From Sphingobacteriales bacterium (GTDB lineage Bacteria > Bacteroidota > Bacteroidia > Chitinophagales > Chitinophagaceae): a DNA stretch of 54,522 nucleotides. A program made the translations under genes and the position numbers. The stretch is taken from assembly GCA_026391525.1 (NCBI GenBank), contig JAPLEF010000170.1:1-54522 (forward strand). The letters are read 5' to 3'. Positions 1-8,730 of this stretch are shown here, piece by piece. Each line of letters opens with the position of its first letter. Position 1 is the stretch's first letter. The notes beneath the pieces were generated by a model. That model saw only the letters and a program-made list of their open reading frames with translations. It searched no databases and was not told where the DNA came from.

Positions 1-88
1 CCATAATTTACGTTATATGCATTAACAATTTGTAAACACTTAAAAACTGCTTACTAATCATTAATGATAATCTAAAACCCAACCGATT

Positions 89-967
89 ATGAGTATGCGT
101 CAGCTGAAAATAACGAAATCTATTACCAACCGTGAAAGCCAGAGTTTAGAAAAGTATTTGCAGGAAATCGGGAAAGTTGAACTGATCAGCCCCGAAGAAG
201 AAGTTAAACTCGCTGTTTTAATTAAAAAAGGCGACCAAAGTGCGTTGGACAAACTTACCAAAGCCAACCTTCGTTTTGTGGTTTCTGTTGCTAAGCAGTA
301 TCAGAACCAGGGTTTAACATTACCCGATCTCATCAATGAAGGAAATTTAGGCTTGATTAAAGCGGCTCAGCGTTTTGATGAAACCCGTGGATTCAAGTTC
401 ATCTCTTATGCCGTATGGTGGATTCGTCAAAGTATTTTACAGGCACTGGCAGAGCAATCAAGAATTGTGAGGTTGCCCTTAAATAAAGTTGGCCTTACCG
501 CCCGGATCAGCAAAGCATATTCTAAACTGGAACAGGAGTACGAACGTGAACCTACTGCTGATGAGCTTGCCTATTTACTCAATATTGATACGGATGAAGT
601 GGCAGCCACTTTAGGTGTTGCTGCCCGGCATGTAAGTATGGACCAACCGCTTTTTGAAGGAGAGGAAGGAACCCTGATTGATGTTTTAGAGAATAAGAAT
701 GCACCCGGTACGGATAACAAACTGGCTGTTACAGATTCCCTGAAAACGGAAATCGATAGGTCGTTAAGCACCTTAACCGGCAGGCAGAAAGAAGTGATTC
801 TTTATTTTTTCGGGATCGGAATCGATCATCCATTGAGTCTTGAAGATATCGGAGAACGTTTCAATCTTACCCGCGAAAGGGTTCGCCAGATTAAGGATAA
901 GGCGATTACGAAATTACGCACCACTTCATCAGGTTGCAACCATCTTCGGGGTTTTTTGGGAGCCTGA
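89..967 (+). CDS. rpoD: RNA polymerase sigma-70 factor, RpoD/SigA type
   Basis: A 292-residue sigma factor of the short Bacteroidota RpoD form. Region 1.2 (KYLQEIG) comes first. Region 2 follows, with the core-binding and -10-recognition block around [31 protein letters not shown] and the [15 protein letters not shown] motif. Region 3 starts at about residue 130, and region 4.2 has the recognition helix [13 protein letters not shown] near the C-terminus. There is no long region 1.1, as is normal in this phylum. Orthologs usually begin [10 protein letters not shown], which corresponds to the ATG at 95, so 89 or 95 is possible. The extreme C-terminus ([15 protein letters not shown]) departs from the familiar basic RSK-type tail, so it could be a second RpoD-like paralog rather than the primary factor. 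It is followed by a strong terminator and faces a convergent gene. Confidence 0.93.
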   Translation: MSMRQLKITKSITNRESQSLEKYLQEIGKVELISPEEEVKLAVLIKKGDQSALDKLTKANLRFVVSVAKQYQNQGLTLPDLINEGNLGLIKAAQRFDETRGFKFISYAVWWIRQSILQALAEQSRIVRLPLNKVGLTARISKAYSKLEQEYEREPTADELAYLLNIDTDEVAATLGVAARHVSMDQPLFEGEEGTLIDVLENKNAPGTDNKLAVTDSLKTEIDRSLSTLTGRQKEVILYFFGIGIDHPLSLEDIGERFNLTRERVRQIKDKAITKLRTTSSGCNHLRGFLGA

Positions 968-995
968 CAAACTTTAAACATTTTTGAAATCAATA

Positions 996-1023
996 AAAAA
1001 GCCCTGATATTTCAGGGCTTTTT
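996..1023 (+). terminator. Intrinsic terminator after the sigma factor gene
   Basis: A perfect 12-bp stem (AAAAAGCCCTGA / TCAGGGCTTTTT) with a 4-nt loop, flanked by A and T runs. It lies 29 bp after the stop codon. Its symmetry means it could also stop transcription arriving from the convergent gene at 1198-2352. Confidence 0.88.
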
Positions 1024-1072
1024 CATCTCGTCTATTCAACTAACGTATAGGTTTAGCCGAAAACATAAAATC

Positions 1073-1193
1073 ATACCAATGTGATTTATATAATATGCCA
1101 ATATTTTATAAATCTTAAATGCCGATGGTATCAAACAAATAGTACAATGAGGCGATAGCTGATATTGGACTATATTGTTTGTCCAATCGGTAT
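1073..1193 (+). repeat. Two-module palindromic interspersed repeat, copy A
   Basis: Module 1 (1073-1118) starts ATACCAAT and holds an AT-rich hairpin at 1083-1114 (GATTTATATAATAT, loop GCCA, ATATTTTATAAATC; 13 of 14 pairs). Module 2 (1119-1193, 75 nt) runs from ATGCCGATGG to CCAATCGGTAT and has an imperfect inverted repeat of about 24 nt at its ends. Module 2 recurs almost exactly at 42531-42605, 42608-42682 and, inverted and shortened, at 54360-54425. Module 1 recurs at 42485-42530. This copy sits between two convergent genes and ends a few bases from the stop of the 1198-2352 gene. No open reading frame of its own and no clear target-site duplication were seen. Confidence 0.9.
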
Positions 1194-1197
1194 CAGT

Positions 1198-2352
1198 TTA
1201 CATTTTAACTATTGGGATATTTTGTATGAATTCACTGCATTCCAGCTTTAGGTAATAAGTGCCCTTGGCTAAATGCGAAAATGGAATTGAAAGATTATTG
1301 GTTCCTGGCCTGCCTTCCCGTTCGAAACGGTGAACCAGCCTGCCTTTTGCATCAGTAATGGTATAATGCACCCTACCTTTTTCTTTTAAATGGAAATTGA
1401 TGTTTACCTCATTTACAACCGGGTTAGGATAAATGCTGATGCTTTGAACATCGATGCTTTTTCGGATATTTTCAATGGAAGAAAACCTGCAGCTTCCATC
1501 CTGATCAACTTGCCTTATCCGGTAATAAACAACTGGTGCATCAACTGCTTTGAAATCAAAATCGGTAAACAGATATAACGATTCGGGTTGGCCATTGTGT
1601 TCTGCTTGCCTGATGCCAATGCTTACAAAATCAATGCCATTTATGCTGCGCTCTACATCATAATATTGAGTGAGGTTGGTTTCTCCTGCCACTTTCCATG
1701 ACAACTTTGCGTTTTCAAAGTATTGATCAGCGCTGAAAGAAAGGAATTTTACAGGAAGAGCGATGCCGTTTAAGGCAGCATAAGAATAACCCGCATATCC
1801 AAGGCCCGAATTGCTGTAAACCTGGCCATAAAACTGGGCTGATTGGTTTACTACATCAGTTCCGGAGAGTGCCAGGTAAAAATTATAATTTCCCGGAGCC
1901 TGCCCGCCAACACCGCCATTGGGCAATTGGGCTACCCTTACCTGAAAAGGCGCTATGAACCCACCGGTGAATTTCACTTCCAACATATCTACTTCAACAC
2001 CTGATGCAAAATTGAGTAAGGGAACTGCTGCAGATCCGATACCATCAAATAACCAAACATAATAAGTATCGTCTGATAATGTTTCAACAGATTCGAATAT
2101 TGAATAATTCATTCCGGAAATGAAATTCTGAACAATACTTATTGCCGGACGCACGCCAACCGATGTGGATACTATGAAACAGATTTGCGCAGATGAAAAC
2201 CTGCCATCAATGGGCAATCCCGGACGAACCGTTGCTTTTACAGCATTGGCCAAGGTACCAGGCTTGATGGTCATTTGAAAATTCTGGCCACAAATAAATA
2301 ATGGCAGTATTATTGCTAAGATCAAAGTTATTTTTCTGCACAGTGTATACAT
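1198..2352 (-). CDS. Secreted surface protein with T9SS type A C-terminal sorting domain
   Basis: A 384-residue exported protein. The N-terminus (KITLILAIILPLFICGQ) is a typical signal peptide. Residues about 25-190 form an uncharacterised beta-rich domain. Residues about 195-300 look like the fibronectin-like module common before T9SS tails, with FLSFSADQYFENAKLSWKV and YYRIRQVDQDG. The last 80 or so residues are a T9SS type A sorting domain: YPNPVVNEVNI near its start, ITDAKGRLV in the middle, LAKGTYYLKL and a short basic end. Such tails direct passage through the SprA pore and attachment to the cell surface. The gene starts 10 bp after the stop of 2363-4126, so the two are probably one operon. 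The function of the N-terminal domain is unknown; a cohesin-like role is only a hypothesis (see findings). Confidence 0.8.
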   Translation of the reverse strand: MYTLCRKITLILAIILPLFICGQNFQMTIKPGTLANAVKATVRPGLPIDGRFSSAQICFIVSTSVGVRPAISIVQNFISGMNYSIFESVETLSDDTYYVWLFDGIGSAAVPLLNFASGVEVDMLEVKFTGGFIAPFQVRVAQLPNGGVGGQAPGNYNFYLALSGTDVVNQSAQFYGQVYSNSGLGYAGYSYAALNGIALPVKFLSFSADQYFENAKLSWKVAGETNLTQYYDVERSINGIDFVSIGIRQAEHNGQPESLYLFTDFDFKAVDAPVVYYRIRQVDQDGSCRFSSIENIRKSIDVQSISIYPNPVVNEVNINFHLKEKGRVHYTITDAKGRLVHRFEREGRPGTNNLSIPFSHLAKGTYYLKLECSEFIQNIPIVKM

Positions 2353-2362
2353 GATTTATTTT

Positions 2363-4126
2363 TTAATTTCCTGGCAAATATTCATTCCTGATTGTTCCCT
2401 GATTGGCTTCCAATGGTGATGCCAATAAGAAGTCCCTGTCATTGCCTGGTCCGTTGTATCGTACAATTCGATCCATATTAAAATCTCCGCGGCTATACAA
2501 ATCCGTTAGTACAGCTCCTGTTGCTCCCTGTAATACTTCCGCAAGTAGAAAATCCCTGTCGTTTGCTGGTCCATTATATCTTACCTGATGGTCGGCATTC
2601 GTATTTCCCGCCCATAAGAGATTGATACCATTGGTTACTTTACAAGCTGCAGCAGGACCAAAAACCTGGCTTTCGTCAATGCCGGTAAAATCTGTGATGG
2701 CTGTTTGCGACGAAAGCGAATAGTTTTGAGGGTAAGTTGCTGGATTTGTTGACATGGCAAGGTGATTGCGATGCCTTATAGCTAAAGTATAATTGTTGCC
2801 GGATATGGCTCCTTTGAAATAAACAGGACTGAAACCGTCAATATCAGTGATCAAGCCGTCTCTTCTCAACAATGCCGATCTTGTTTGCAGTACCTGCGAC
2901 CCTGGTATTCCTCCTGCATCAGTTCGCAGTTCTAAAAACACCCAATCAACCATATTCCTTGCAGCATCAGCCTGATCGTAAAGCACTGAAGAGGCAACTG
3001 TTTCGATATCTGCATTATTGATATGCGTGAACTGTTGCTGGTAAATACTGCTACGATAGGGGTCTTCAAGCGGAAGAAGGTTAGCAACTGGCATGGTTCC
3101 AGGTTGGTAAGTTCCCGGATTTCGGAGACGGTCTGCCATCCTGCCATCGCTATTTTGATAAGCTCCCTGAAGAAAAGCTTTAACTCTTACCAGAATGAAT
3201 TTATTCATCGCATACAGGTCGCCGTTACCTTGTATATTTGATCCTGCTGTGTGGGTAGCGGTATTGATATTGGATCCTTCATCCTGCCAATTGCTCCCAT
3301 TGAAAAAAAGACCTGCCAACTGGTTTTCTTGTCCGATGATATTACCCGGGCCGCCATATTTCCCTACCGCTGAAAGCGTACCTGTAATGCCGCTTTGGGT
3401 AAACGACCAGTATTGGCTGATATAATCCGTACTGCGTGGATGTTTCGAAGGATGTATATTTTGCCTGCACCGTACTGTAACAAATGCATTATTAAAACTT
3501 CCTGTACTGCTTATGCTCACAGGAAATTGCCCACCCGCATAACCAACAGGTATCTCGTAATTGGTTAGGGCTGTGCTTATATTTTTCCTCACTTTTCCAT
3601 TATTTCCCGTAACGATAAATTTATCATCCGTATAACCTATAATTGCGGTTTCTGCTGAAAGCTTCAATTCGAAATCGCCGGTGAGTACTTTTCCATTAGC
3701 GAAAAGTAAGTTGCCCATGATACCGGCATCACTCAAAAGTTGAACGCCATTACTGTTGTTGATTTCAATATCCGGTAAATTATTTCCATTGATATGGAGC
3801 AGTTGGGTATCGTTGCCTGAAAATATGATCTTACCATTTCCCTGGATGGATGTAGCGCCTTCCAAATTGCCATGTATGGCTATCACTACGTTGTGTAAGG
3901 AGATTTGAGCCTGGTTAATATTAATCTGTGCCATTAAAGAATCAGGCATATAGGCCGATTGGAGAAAAAGGATAAGAAACAAAAGCGCATGCCTTTTAAA
4001 GCTGGCTTCTTGCTTGTAAAGTTTCTGAATTTGAAAACGATATCCTGAAATCACTTTAAGGTTTTTATTTCTATACCAATAAAAGTAGCCATTTTTTTTT
4101 ATTTCGCACGAATTCTGAATCATCAT
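2363..4126 (-). CDS. Secreted surface protein with two C-terminal dockerin-like repeats
   Basis: A 587-residue exported protein. A hydrophobic signal segment at about residues 45-67 (ALLFLILFLQ, then a cleavage-like MAQ) follows an unusually long N-terminal region of about 42 residues. No in-frame ATG lies closer to the signal, so the ATG pair at 4126/4123 is kept. Residues about 70-310 are rich in beta structure and G/N. Residues about 315-480 contain a module often seen in Bacteroidota surface proteins (VKAFLQGAYQ near its start, VDWVFLELR, then LAIRHRNHL). The end carries two repeats 40 residues apart, each a DxNxD-like loop followed by VRYNGPxNDRDFLL: NTNADHQ in the first, GDFNMDR in the second. 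These resemble the calcium loops of type I dockerins with a short insertion. No T9SS sorting tail is present, unlike the next gene. Confidence 0.72.
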   Translation of the reverse strand: MMIQNSCEIKKNGYFYWYRNKNLKVISGYRFQIQKLYKQEASFKRHALLFLILFLQSAYMPDSLMAQININQAQISLHNVVIAIHGNLEGATSIQGNGKIIFSGNDTQLLHINGNNLPDIEINNSNGVQLLSDAGIMGNLLFANGKVLTGDFELKLSAETAIIGYTDDKFIVTGNNGKVRKNISTALTNYEIPVGYAGGQFPVSISSTGSFNNAFVTVRCRQNIHPSKHPRSTDYISQYWSFTQSGITGTLSAVGKYGGPGNIIGQENQLAGLFFNGSNWQDEGSNINTATHTAGSNIQGNGDLYAMNKFILVRVKAFLQGAYQNSDGRMADRLRNPGTYQPGTMPVANLLPLEDPYRSSIYQQQFTHINNADIETVASSVLYDQADAARNMVDWVFLELRTDAGGIPGSQVLQTRSALLRRDGLITDIDGFSPVYFKGAISGNNYTLAIRHRNHLAMSTNPATYPQNYSLSSQTAITDFTGIDESQVFGPAAACKVTNGINLLWAGNTNADHQVRYNGPANDRDFLLAEVLQGATGAVLTDLYSRGDFNMDRIVRYNGPGNDRDFLLASPLEANQGTIRNEYLPGN

Positions 4127-4229
4127 GAAGTAGGGGAAAGCAGTTTGAATTAAGGCTTCTCATGTGAAAAGAATTGATTTTTTATGCTCTTTTTCCCCGA
4201 AATTTGCCCATCTAATTAAGCGTGAAATC

Positions 4230-5438
4230 ATGGCCATAGAAATTAAAGTTCCCACGGTAGGCGAAAGCATCAATGAAGTGACCCTTGTTAAATGGTTGAA
4301 GGCGGACGGCGAATGGGTAGAAAGGGATGAAGTAATCGCAGAACTGGAAAGTGAGAAAGCTACTTTTGAAATCAATGCCGAAAAATCAGGTGTTGTTAAG
4401 CACATTGCGAAAGAAGGTGATACATTGGCAATTGGAGATGTTGTGTGCAGTATTGATGCAGATGCGGTAAAGCCTGCTTCTGCTGAAGTAATCGTGGAAA
4501 CTACTTTAAAAGTAGCACCTGTTCATAAATCGGAACCTGTAGTTGCCGCTACAGATATAAAAGCCACGCCGGTTGCTGCTGCAATCATGGCTGATAAAAA
4601 AATTGATCAGAAACAAGTGGTGCCTTCAGGATCCAATGGAAAAATTTTCAAGCAAGATGTACTGGAAGCTTTAAGCCATCCGGGAAGGAAACCCGGGATT
4701 CCCTTATTTAACCGGAATGACCGTGCCGAAAAAATGAGTAACCTGCGCAAGACGGTAAGCAGGCGTTTGGTGGAAGCAAAGAATACTACCGCAATGCTTA
4801 CTACATTTAATGAGGTAGATATGACTGCCATCATGGATATCCGAAAAAAGTATAAGGATAAGTTCAAAGAACAGCATGCTGTTAACCTCGGCTTTATGAG
4901 TTTCTTCACCAAAGCCTGCTGTTATGCATTGCAACAGTTTCCTTCTGTAAATGCTTATATCGACGGCGAACAAATCATCTTTCATGATTATTGCGACATA
5001 TCCATTGCCGTTAGTGCACCGAAAGGCCTTGTTGTTCCGGTAATCCGGAATGCGGAAAGCCTAAGTATGGCAGGCATTGAAGCAGCAGTGGTAGATTTGG
5101 CCACAAAGGCGAAGAACAATAAACTTACCATTGAAGAAATGTCTGGCGGAACTTTTACCATAACCAATGGGGGCATATTCGGATCGATGATGAGTACGCC
5201 GATCATCAATATCCCGCAAAGCGCCATTTTGGGGATGCATAATATTGTTGAAAGGCCAATGGCTGTTAACGGACAAATCGCCATTCGTTCCATGATGTAT
5301 GTCGCCCTCAGTTACGATCATCGTATTATTGATGGCAGGGAGTCAGTTGGTTTCCTTGTACTGGTTAAGCAATTACTCGAGAATCCTTCTTTATTGCTTT
5401 TTGGAAAAGATCCGGTTGATGCGTTACTTGAATTATGA
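4230..5438 (+). CDS. sucB: Dihydrolipoamide succinyltransferase, E2 of 2-oxoglutarate dehydrogenase
   Basis: A 402-residue acyltransferase that moves the succinyl group from the E1-bound intermediate to CoA in the citric acid cycle. The lipoyl domain is residues 1-80, with the lipoylated Lys43 in ESEKATFE. An Ala-rich linker follows, then a peripheral subunit-binding segment at about 128-150 ([17 protein letters not shown]). The catalytic domain from about 170 to the end carries the HRIIDG motif (HxxxDG). The frame is open back to 4164, but family proteins start at MAIEIKVP or similar, so the ATG at 4230 was chosen. The usual E1 partner (sucA) is not next to it here; the upstream neighbour is divergent. 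A weak -7-like box (GAAATTTG) is at 4199-4206. Confidence 0.93.
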   Translation: MAIEIKVPTVGESINEVTLVKWLKADGEWVERDEVIAELESEKATFEINAEKSGVVKHIAKEGDTLAIGDVVCSIDADAVKPASAEVIVETTLKVAPVHKSEPVVAATDIKATPVAAAIMADKKIDQKQVVPSGSNGKIFKQDVLEALSHPGRKPGIPLFNRNDRAEKMSNLRKTVSRRLVEAKNTTAMLTTFNEVDMTAIMDIRKKYKDKFKEQHAVNLGFMSFFTKACCYALQQFPSVNAYIDGEQIIFHDYCDISIAVSAPKGLVVPVIRNAESLSMAGIEAAVVDLATKAKNNKLTIEEMSGGTFTITNGGIFGSMMSTPIINIPQSAILGMHNIVERPMAVNGQIAIRSMMYVALSYDHRIIDGRESVGFLVLVKQLLENPSLLLFGKDPVDALLEL

Positions 5439-5457
5439 TTCACCTGAAATACTTAAC

Positions 5458-5483
5458 ATCCCGCGTTTGGCGGGATTTTTTTT
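5458..5483 (+). terminator. Intrinsic terminator abutting the next start codon
   Basis: A perfect 7-bp GC-rich stem ATCCCGC / GCGGGAT with a 5-nt loop, followed by eight T residues. The last T is directly before the ATG at 5484, so the element ends sucB and fills the whole 5' region of the next gene. Confidence 0.87.
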
Positions 5484-6635
5484 ATGAACAGATATCAATC
5501 CTACCTGGCCACCACATTTCAGTTGATAAAAAGTTATCCTGCCGGAACGCCATTGTCTTTTCACCTGAAATCTTTTTTTTCGAAAAATAAAAAATATGGC
5601 TCGCGCGACAGAAAGGTTATCAGTTCGTGCTGTTATGCTTACTTCCGCTCTTATCATTTAACCAAGGGTTGGCCAGCAGAAGAACGGGTGCTGGCGGGAA
5701 TTTTTCTGCAGGAACAGCAATCTAATCCTTTGTTGCAATCGATACGCCCCGAATGGGATGCCATGGCAGCCCATTCACTTGCTGAAAAGCTCCGCTTTCT
5801 CCATAAAAAACCAGACGATCTTTTTCCTTTTGTTTCTTTAGTTGGAGGAATAAAAGATAAACACTCTTTTTGTCTTTCCGTAGTTCAACAACCCGATCTG
5901 TTCATACGTATAAGGCCAGGCAAAACAAGTGTAGTTGAAAAAAAATTAACTGCATCGGAAATCCCTTACACTAAAATTTCTCCAGATGCCATACGGTTGG
6001 CCAATGCTGCTCCGGTAGACCGATGCCTTCAACTGAATGCTGAAGCAGTGATACAGGACCTTAGTTCGCAACAGGTGTTGCAATGCCTGCCAGCGTTAAA
6101 ACCCCATGCTGCAGTATGGGATTGCTGTGCAGCAAGTGGCGGCAAATCGATACTGCTTGTCGACAGTATCAATCATCCTATAAAACTAACTGTTTCGGAT
6201 ATACGAGAATCGATATTATTGCAATTGAGAAAGAGATTAAAAGAATCGGGTATCCATATTCAGCGAATCTTCAAGGCCGACCTTACCAAACCTTGCCCCC
6301 TTCCTGCAGATACGGTATTCGATCTTTTGATTTGTGATGCTCCCTGCACCGGAAGCGGTACATGGGCAAGAACTCCGGAACAAGCTGCTGGTTTTAAAGA
6401 ATCGATAATCAACGATTTTACCGCACTACAGAAAAAGATTGTTGAAAACAGTTTGCCCTACCTGGTGAAAGATGGTTTGCTTTGTTATATCACCTGTTCT
6501 GTTTTCATTGATGAGAATGAAGGTAATGTAGCATGGTTTCAAAAAACACATTCGCTTGCGCTCCTCCATCAGGAATATATTGAAGGCAGCTCACATAAGG
6601 CTGACACCATGTTTGTAGCGCTATTGAAAAAATGA
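5484..6635 (+). CDS. RsmB-type rRNA (cytosine-C5) methyltransferase (NOL1/NOP2/Sun family)
   Basis: A 383-residue S-adenosylmethionine-dependent RNA methyltransferase, expected to act on cytosine in 16S rRNA. The N-terminal ~140 residues are helical and contain KYGSRDRK, a conserved motif of Bacteroidota members. The Rossmann core from about residue 205 has the SAM-binding WDCCAASGGKS. The DAPCTGSGT motif (motif IV, with its Cys) comes near residue 287, and the second active-site Cys is in YITCSVF with the ENEGNV that follows. This two-cysteine arrangement is diagnostic of m5C RNA methyltransferases. The start is supported by orthologs beginning with a similar short KYxSYL segment, although no room exists for a leader because a terminator ends right at the ATG. 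Its stop codon directly touches the stop of the convergent peptidase gene. Confidence 0.87.
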   Translation: MNRYQSYLATTFQLIKSYPAGTPLSFHLKSFFSKNKKYGSRDRKVISSCCYAYFRSYHLTKGWPAEERVLAGIFLQEQQSNPLLQSIRPEWDAMAAHSLAEKLRFLHKKPDDLFPFVSLVGGIKDKHSFCLSVVQQPDLFIRIRPGKTSVVEKKLTASEIPYTKISPDAIRLANAAPVDRCLQLNAEAVIQDLSSQQVLQCLPALKPHAAVWDCCAASGGKSILLVDSINHPIKLTVSDIRESILLQLRKRLKESGIHIQRIFKADLTKPCPLPADTVFDLLICDAPCTGSGTWARTPEQAAGFKESIINDFTALQKKIVENSLPYLVKDGLLCYITCSVFIDENEGNVAWFQKTHSLALLHQEYIEGSSHKADTMFVALLKK

Positions 6636-8591
6636 TTAAGGGCGAATTAGTTTTTTCGTAACTGCTTTTTGATCATCCAGATAAACCGTTATAAAGTAAG
6701 TGCCTGCCTGCATCTGCTGCATGGATACCCGGATATTTTGTACTCCACCGGGCTGCTGATATTGATTAGCATACACTTTCTGCCCGGCAGCATTGAATAC
6801 CACTATACCTACTTTTGCAGCTGAGGTTCTGCTTACCCGCACATTCAGAAAATCGGTAACCGGGTTTGGCGTAATCAAAATTGCATTTTCAAGAACGGGG
6901 TTGATATTGCAGGGGTTTGTATAATTAACAGTGAGAGGATCCAAATAATAACTGGTGTCGTTACTGATCCTAACCTTGTATCGGTATTGAACCGAAGGGT
7001 AATCGAATCCTGCAAGGTCGTCGCTATACTCAATGGTTTGCATCGAAAAAGCGGTTGCAAAATTCAATGCTGTTACAAAACCAAAATCGGTTTCACCCGG
7101 AAATTTGCGTTCTACATCAACATGCATGCTACTGTCGGCCTTCAGTTGAATTTGTAGATTGGCTTTACATTGGGAAAAGTTGGCATTGGTTTGAGATAAT
7201 AACCTTTGAAGCTGAACAAAAGCATGCTTTGCATCAGGTATGCCATAACCAATGCGGTCATCAGGATTATTGGCTAAATTCCCTGATTGCTGGAGCGCGT
7301 TCATAATGGCCATGTTGTTGAATTCTGGAAATGCCTGCCATAAACAAGTGGTGATTCCTGCCATATTCGGACAGGCGAATGAAGTTCCGTTAGAATAGGC
7401 CGGCATGCCATCAAAAGTATTCGCTACTATAGCATTGCGGCCTACCGCAGCAACAGAGGGTTTGATTTGCCCGTCGCTACTTGGCCCATAACTGCTGAAT
7501 CCGGCAACATTGCCCAAGCTATCTACTGCACCTACCGCAAAAACACTATCTGCATCGGATGGAGTAATGAGGTAACGCCAACTACCATTGCCTTCATTTC
7601 CTGCCGCAAAAACCATAAGCATACCTTTTTTTGCTGCCCAATCTGACGCTTTTGCTGAAATGGTAGTGTTGCCATCCATATCATTATAGCTATAATTGAA
7701 TTGTGGATTGTCGAAAAGATAATAACCCAACGAAGTAGAACAAACATCAACACCTAAACTATCAGCACGTTCGGCACCTGAGGCAAAATTATGTTCTTCT
7801 ATAGGGTACTCACTCGATACGTCTTCGGTACGATACAGGTAAAAAGAAGATTTGGGCGCTGTTCCTATAAAAGTTCCGGGCATATCTGCGGCAATAGTAC
7901 TTAAACAATTCATGCCATGGCTGTTGTCTTCAGCAACACTGGTTTCATTGGCAACAAAATCCCAGGTACCCAGCAAACGATTGTTCAATAACATACTGTC
8001 GAATGTTGGAAGTGCGTCATATCGGTAAAATCCGGCATCTAAAACAGCAATTTGCATGCCTTCTCCCCTGAATCCGTGGTTGTGAAGAAATTGCCCATTA
8101 TGTATTTTAACCTGTGCATAGGAAGCGCCATAATTAAAATAATTCTGTAAGGATTGAGTTTCGGTATGATTGCGCAACACTGGCGATAAAGAAACTTCCA
8201 TCGTTTTATTTACCGGCTGAAGCGATGTTCTGGAAGCAGCCGGGTTTGCGCTGATTACAAAGGGAAAACTGTTGATTTTAGCCAATGCTGCAGGATCACT
8301 GGTTTCAATAGAAACCTGATTCAGCCATTTAGAAATATTCAGGATAGTAACATTGCCAGCTAATCGAATACTATCCAGGTAACGTGGTGTTACGGGTAAA
8401 TCTGTACTATCGATTGGAATCTGATACCGGTTTCTGCGATCAATAGCTCTTTGGGTAAGAAATGCGCCGGGGTTAGAAATGCTGAAAGGGGTGCCCGCTT
8501 TATCACTGAATCGAACAATATACCGGGTAAACTGGGCTTGCCCATCTTTTGCAAAACAAAAAATCATCAGCAATACCAATATTTTTTTCAT
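6636..8591 (-). CDS. Subtilisin-like serine peptidase (S8) with T9SS type A sorting domain
   Basis: A secreted protease of about 651 residues. The frame is open to 8639, but the signal peptide MKKILVLLMIFCFAKDGQAQ begins at the ATG at 8591. A propeptide-like region follows (TRYIVRFSDKAG). The catalytic triad of peptidase family S8 is visible: Asp in IAVLDAGF, His in NSHGMNCLS, and Ser in NGTSFACPNMAG, with AAGNEG forming the oxyanion-hole region. The last ~80 residues are a T9SS sorting tail (ITPNPVTDFLNV, then FNAAGQKVY, then AGTYFITV and a short basic end), so the enzyme should cross the outer membrane through SprA and be held on the surface. Gene 3' ends meet rsmB with no gap and no terminator. 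Its substrate cannot be told from sequence. Confidence 0.9.
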   Translation of the reverse strand: MKKILVLLMIFCFAKDGQAQFTRYIVRFSDKAGTPFSISNPGAFLTQRAIDRRNRYQIPIDSTDLPVTPRYLDSIRLAGNVTILNISKWLNQVSIETSDPAALAKINSFPFVISANPAASRTSLQPVNKTMEVSLSPVLRNHTETQSLQNYFNYGASYAQVKIHNGQFLHNHGFRGEGMQIAVLDAGFYRYDALPTFDSMLLNNRLLGTWDFVANETSVAEDNSHGMNCLSTIAADMPGTFIGTAPKSSFYLYRTEDVSSEYPIEEHNFASGAERADSLGVDVCSTSLGYYLFDNPQFNYSYNDMDGNTTISAKASDWAAKKGMLMVFAAGNEGNGSWRYLITPSDADSVFAVGAVDSLGNVAGFSSYGPSSDGQIKPSVAAVGRNAIVANTFDGMPAYSNGTSFACPNMAGITTCLWQAFPEFNNMAIMNALQQSGNLANNPDDRIGYGIPDAKHAFVQLQRLLSQTNANFSQCKANLQIQLKADSSMHVDVERKFPGETDFGFVTALNFATAFSMQTIEYSDDLAGFDYPSVQYRYKVRISNDTSYYLDPLTVNYTNPCNINPVLENAILITPNPVTDFLNVRVSRTSAAKVGIVVFNAAGQKVYANQYQQPGGVQNIRVSMQQMQAGTYFITVYLDDQKAVTKKLIRP

Positions 8592-8698
8592 GTCGTACAT
8601 TTTGTAACTTAAAAATACATCATCCTTATAAGCTTTCATCCCTTATGTTGAGCAGTTTACTCTCATGAAAACCTTAATCTTTTAAACACTGATTTTTC

Positions 8699-8726
8699 AA
8701 AAACCGTCTTATTTATAACGTTTTTT
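8699..8726 (-). terminator. Possible terminator after fabH
   Basis: An imperfect hairpin (AAAAACCGT / ACGTTTTTT, one mismatch, 10-nt loop), A/T-flanked, just downstream of the fabH stop on the minus strand. AT-rich and weak. Confidence 0.35.
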
Positions 8727-8730
8727 CTGG

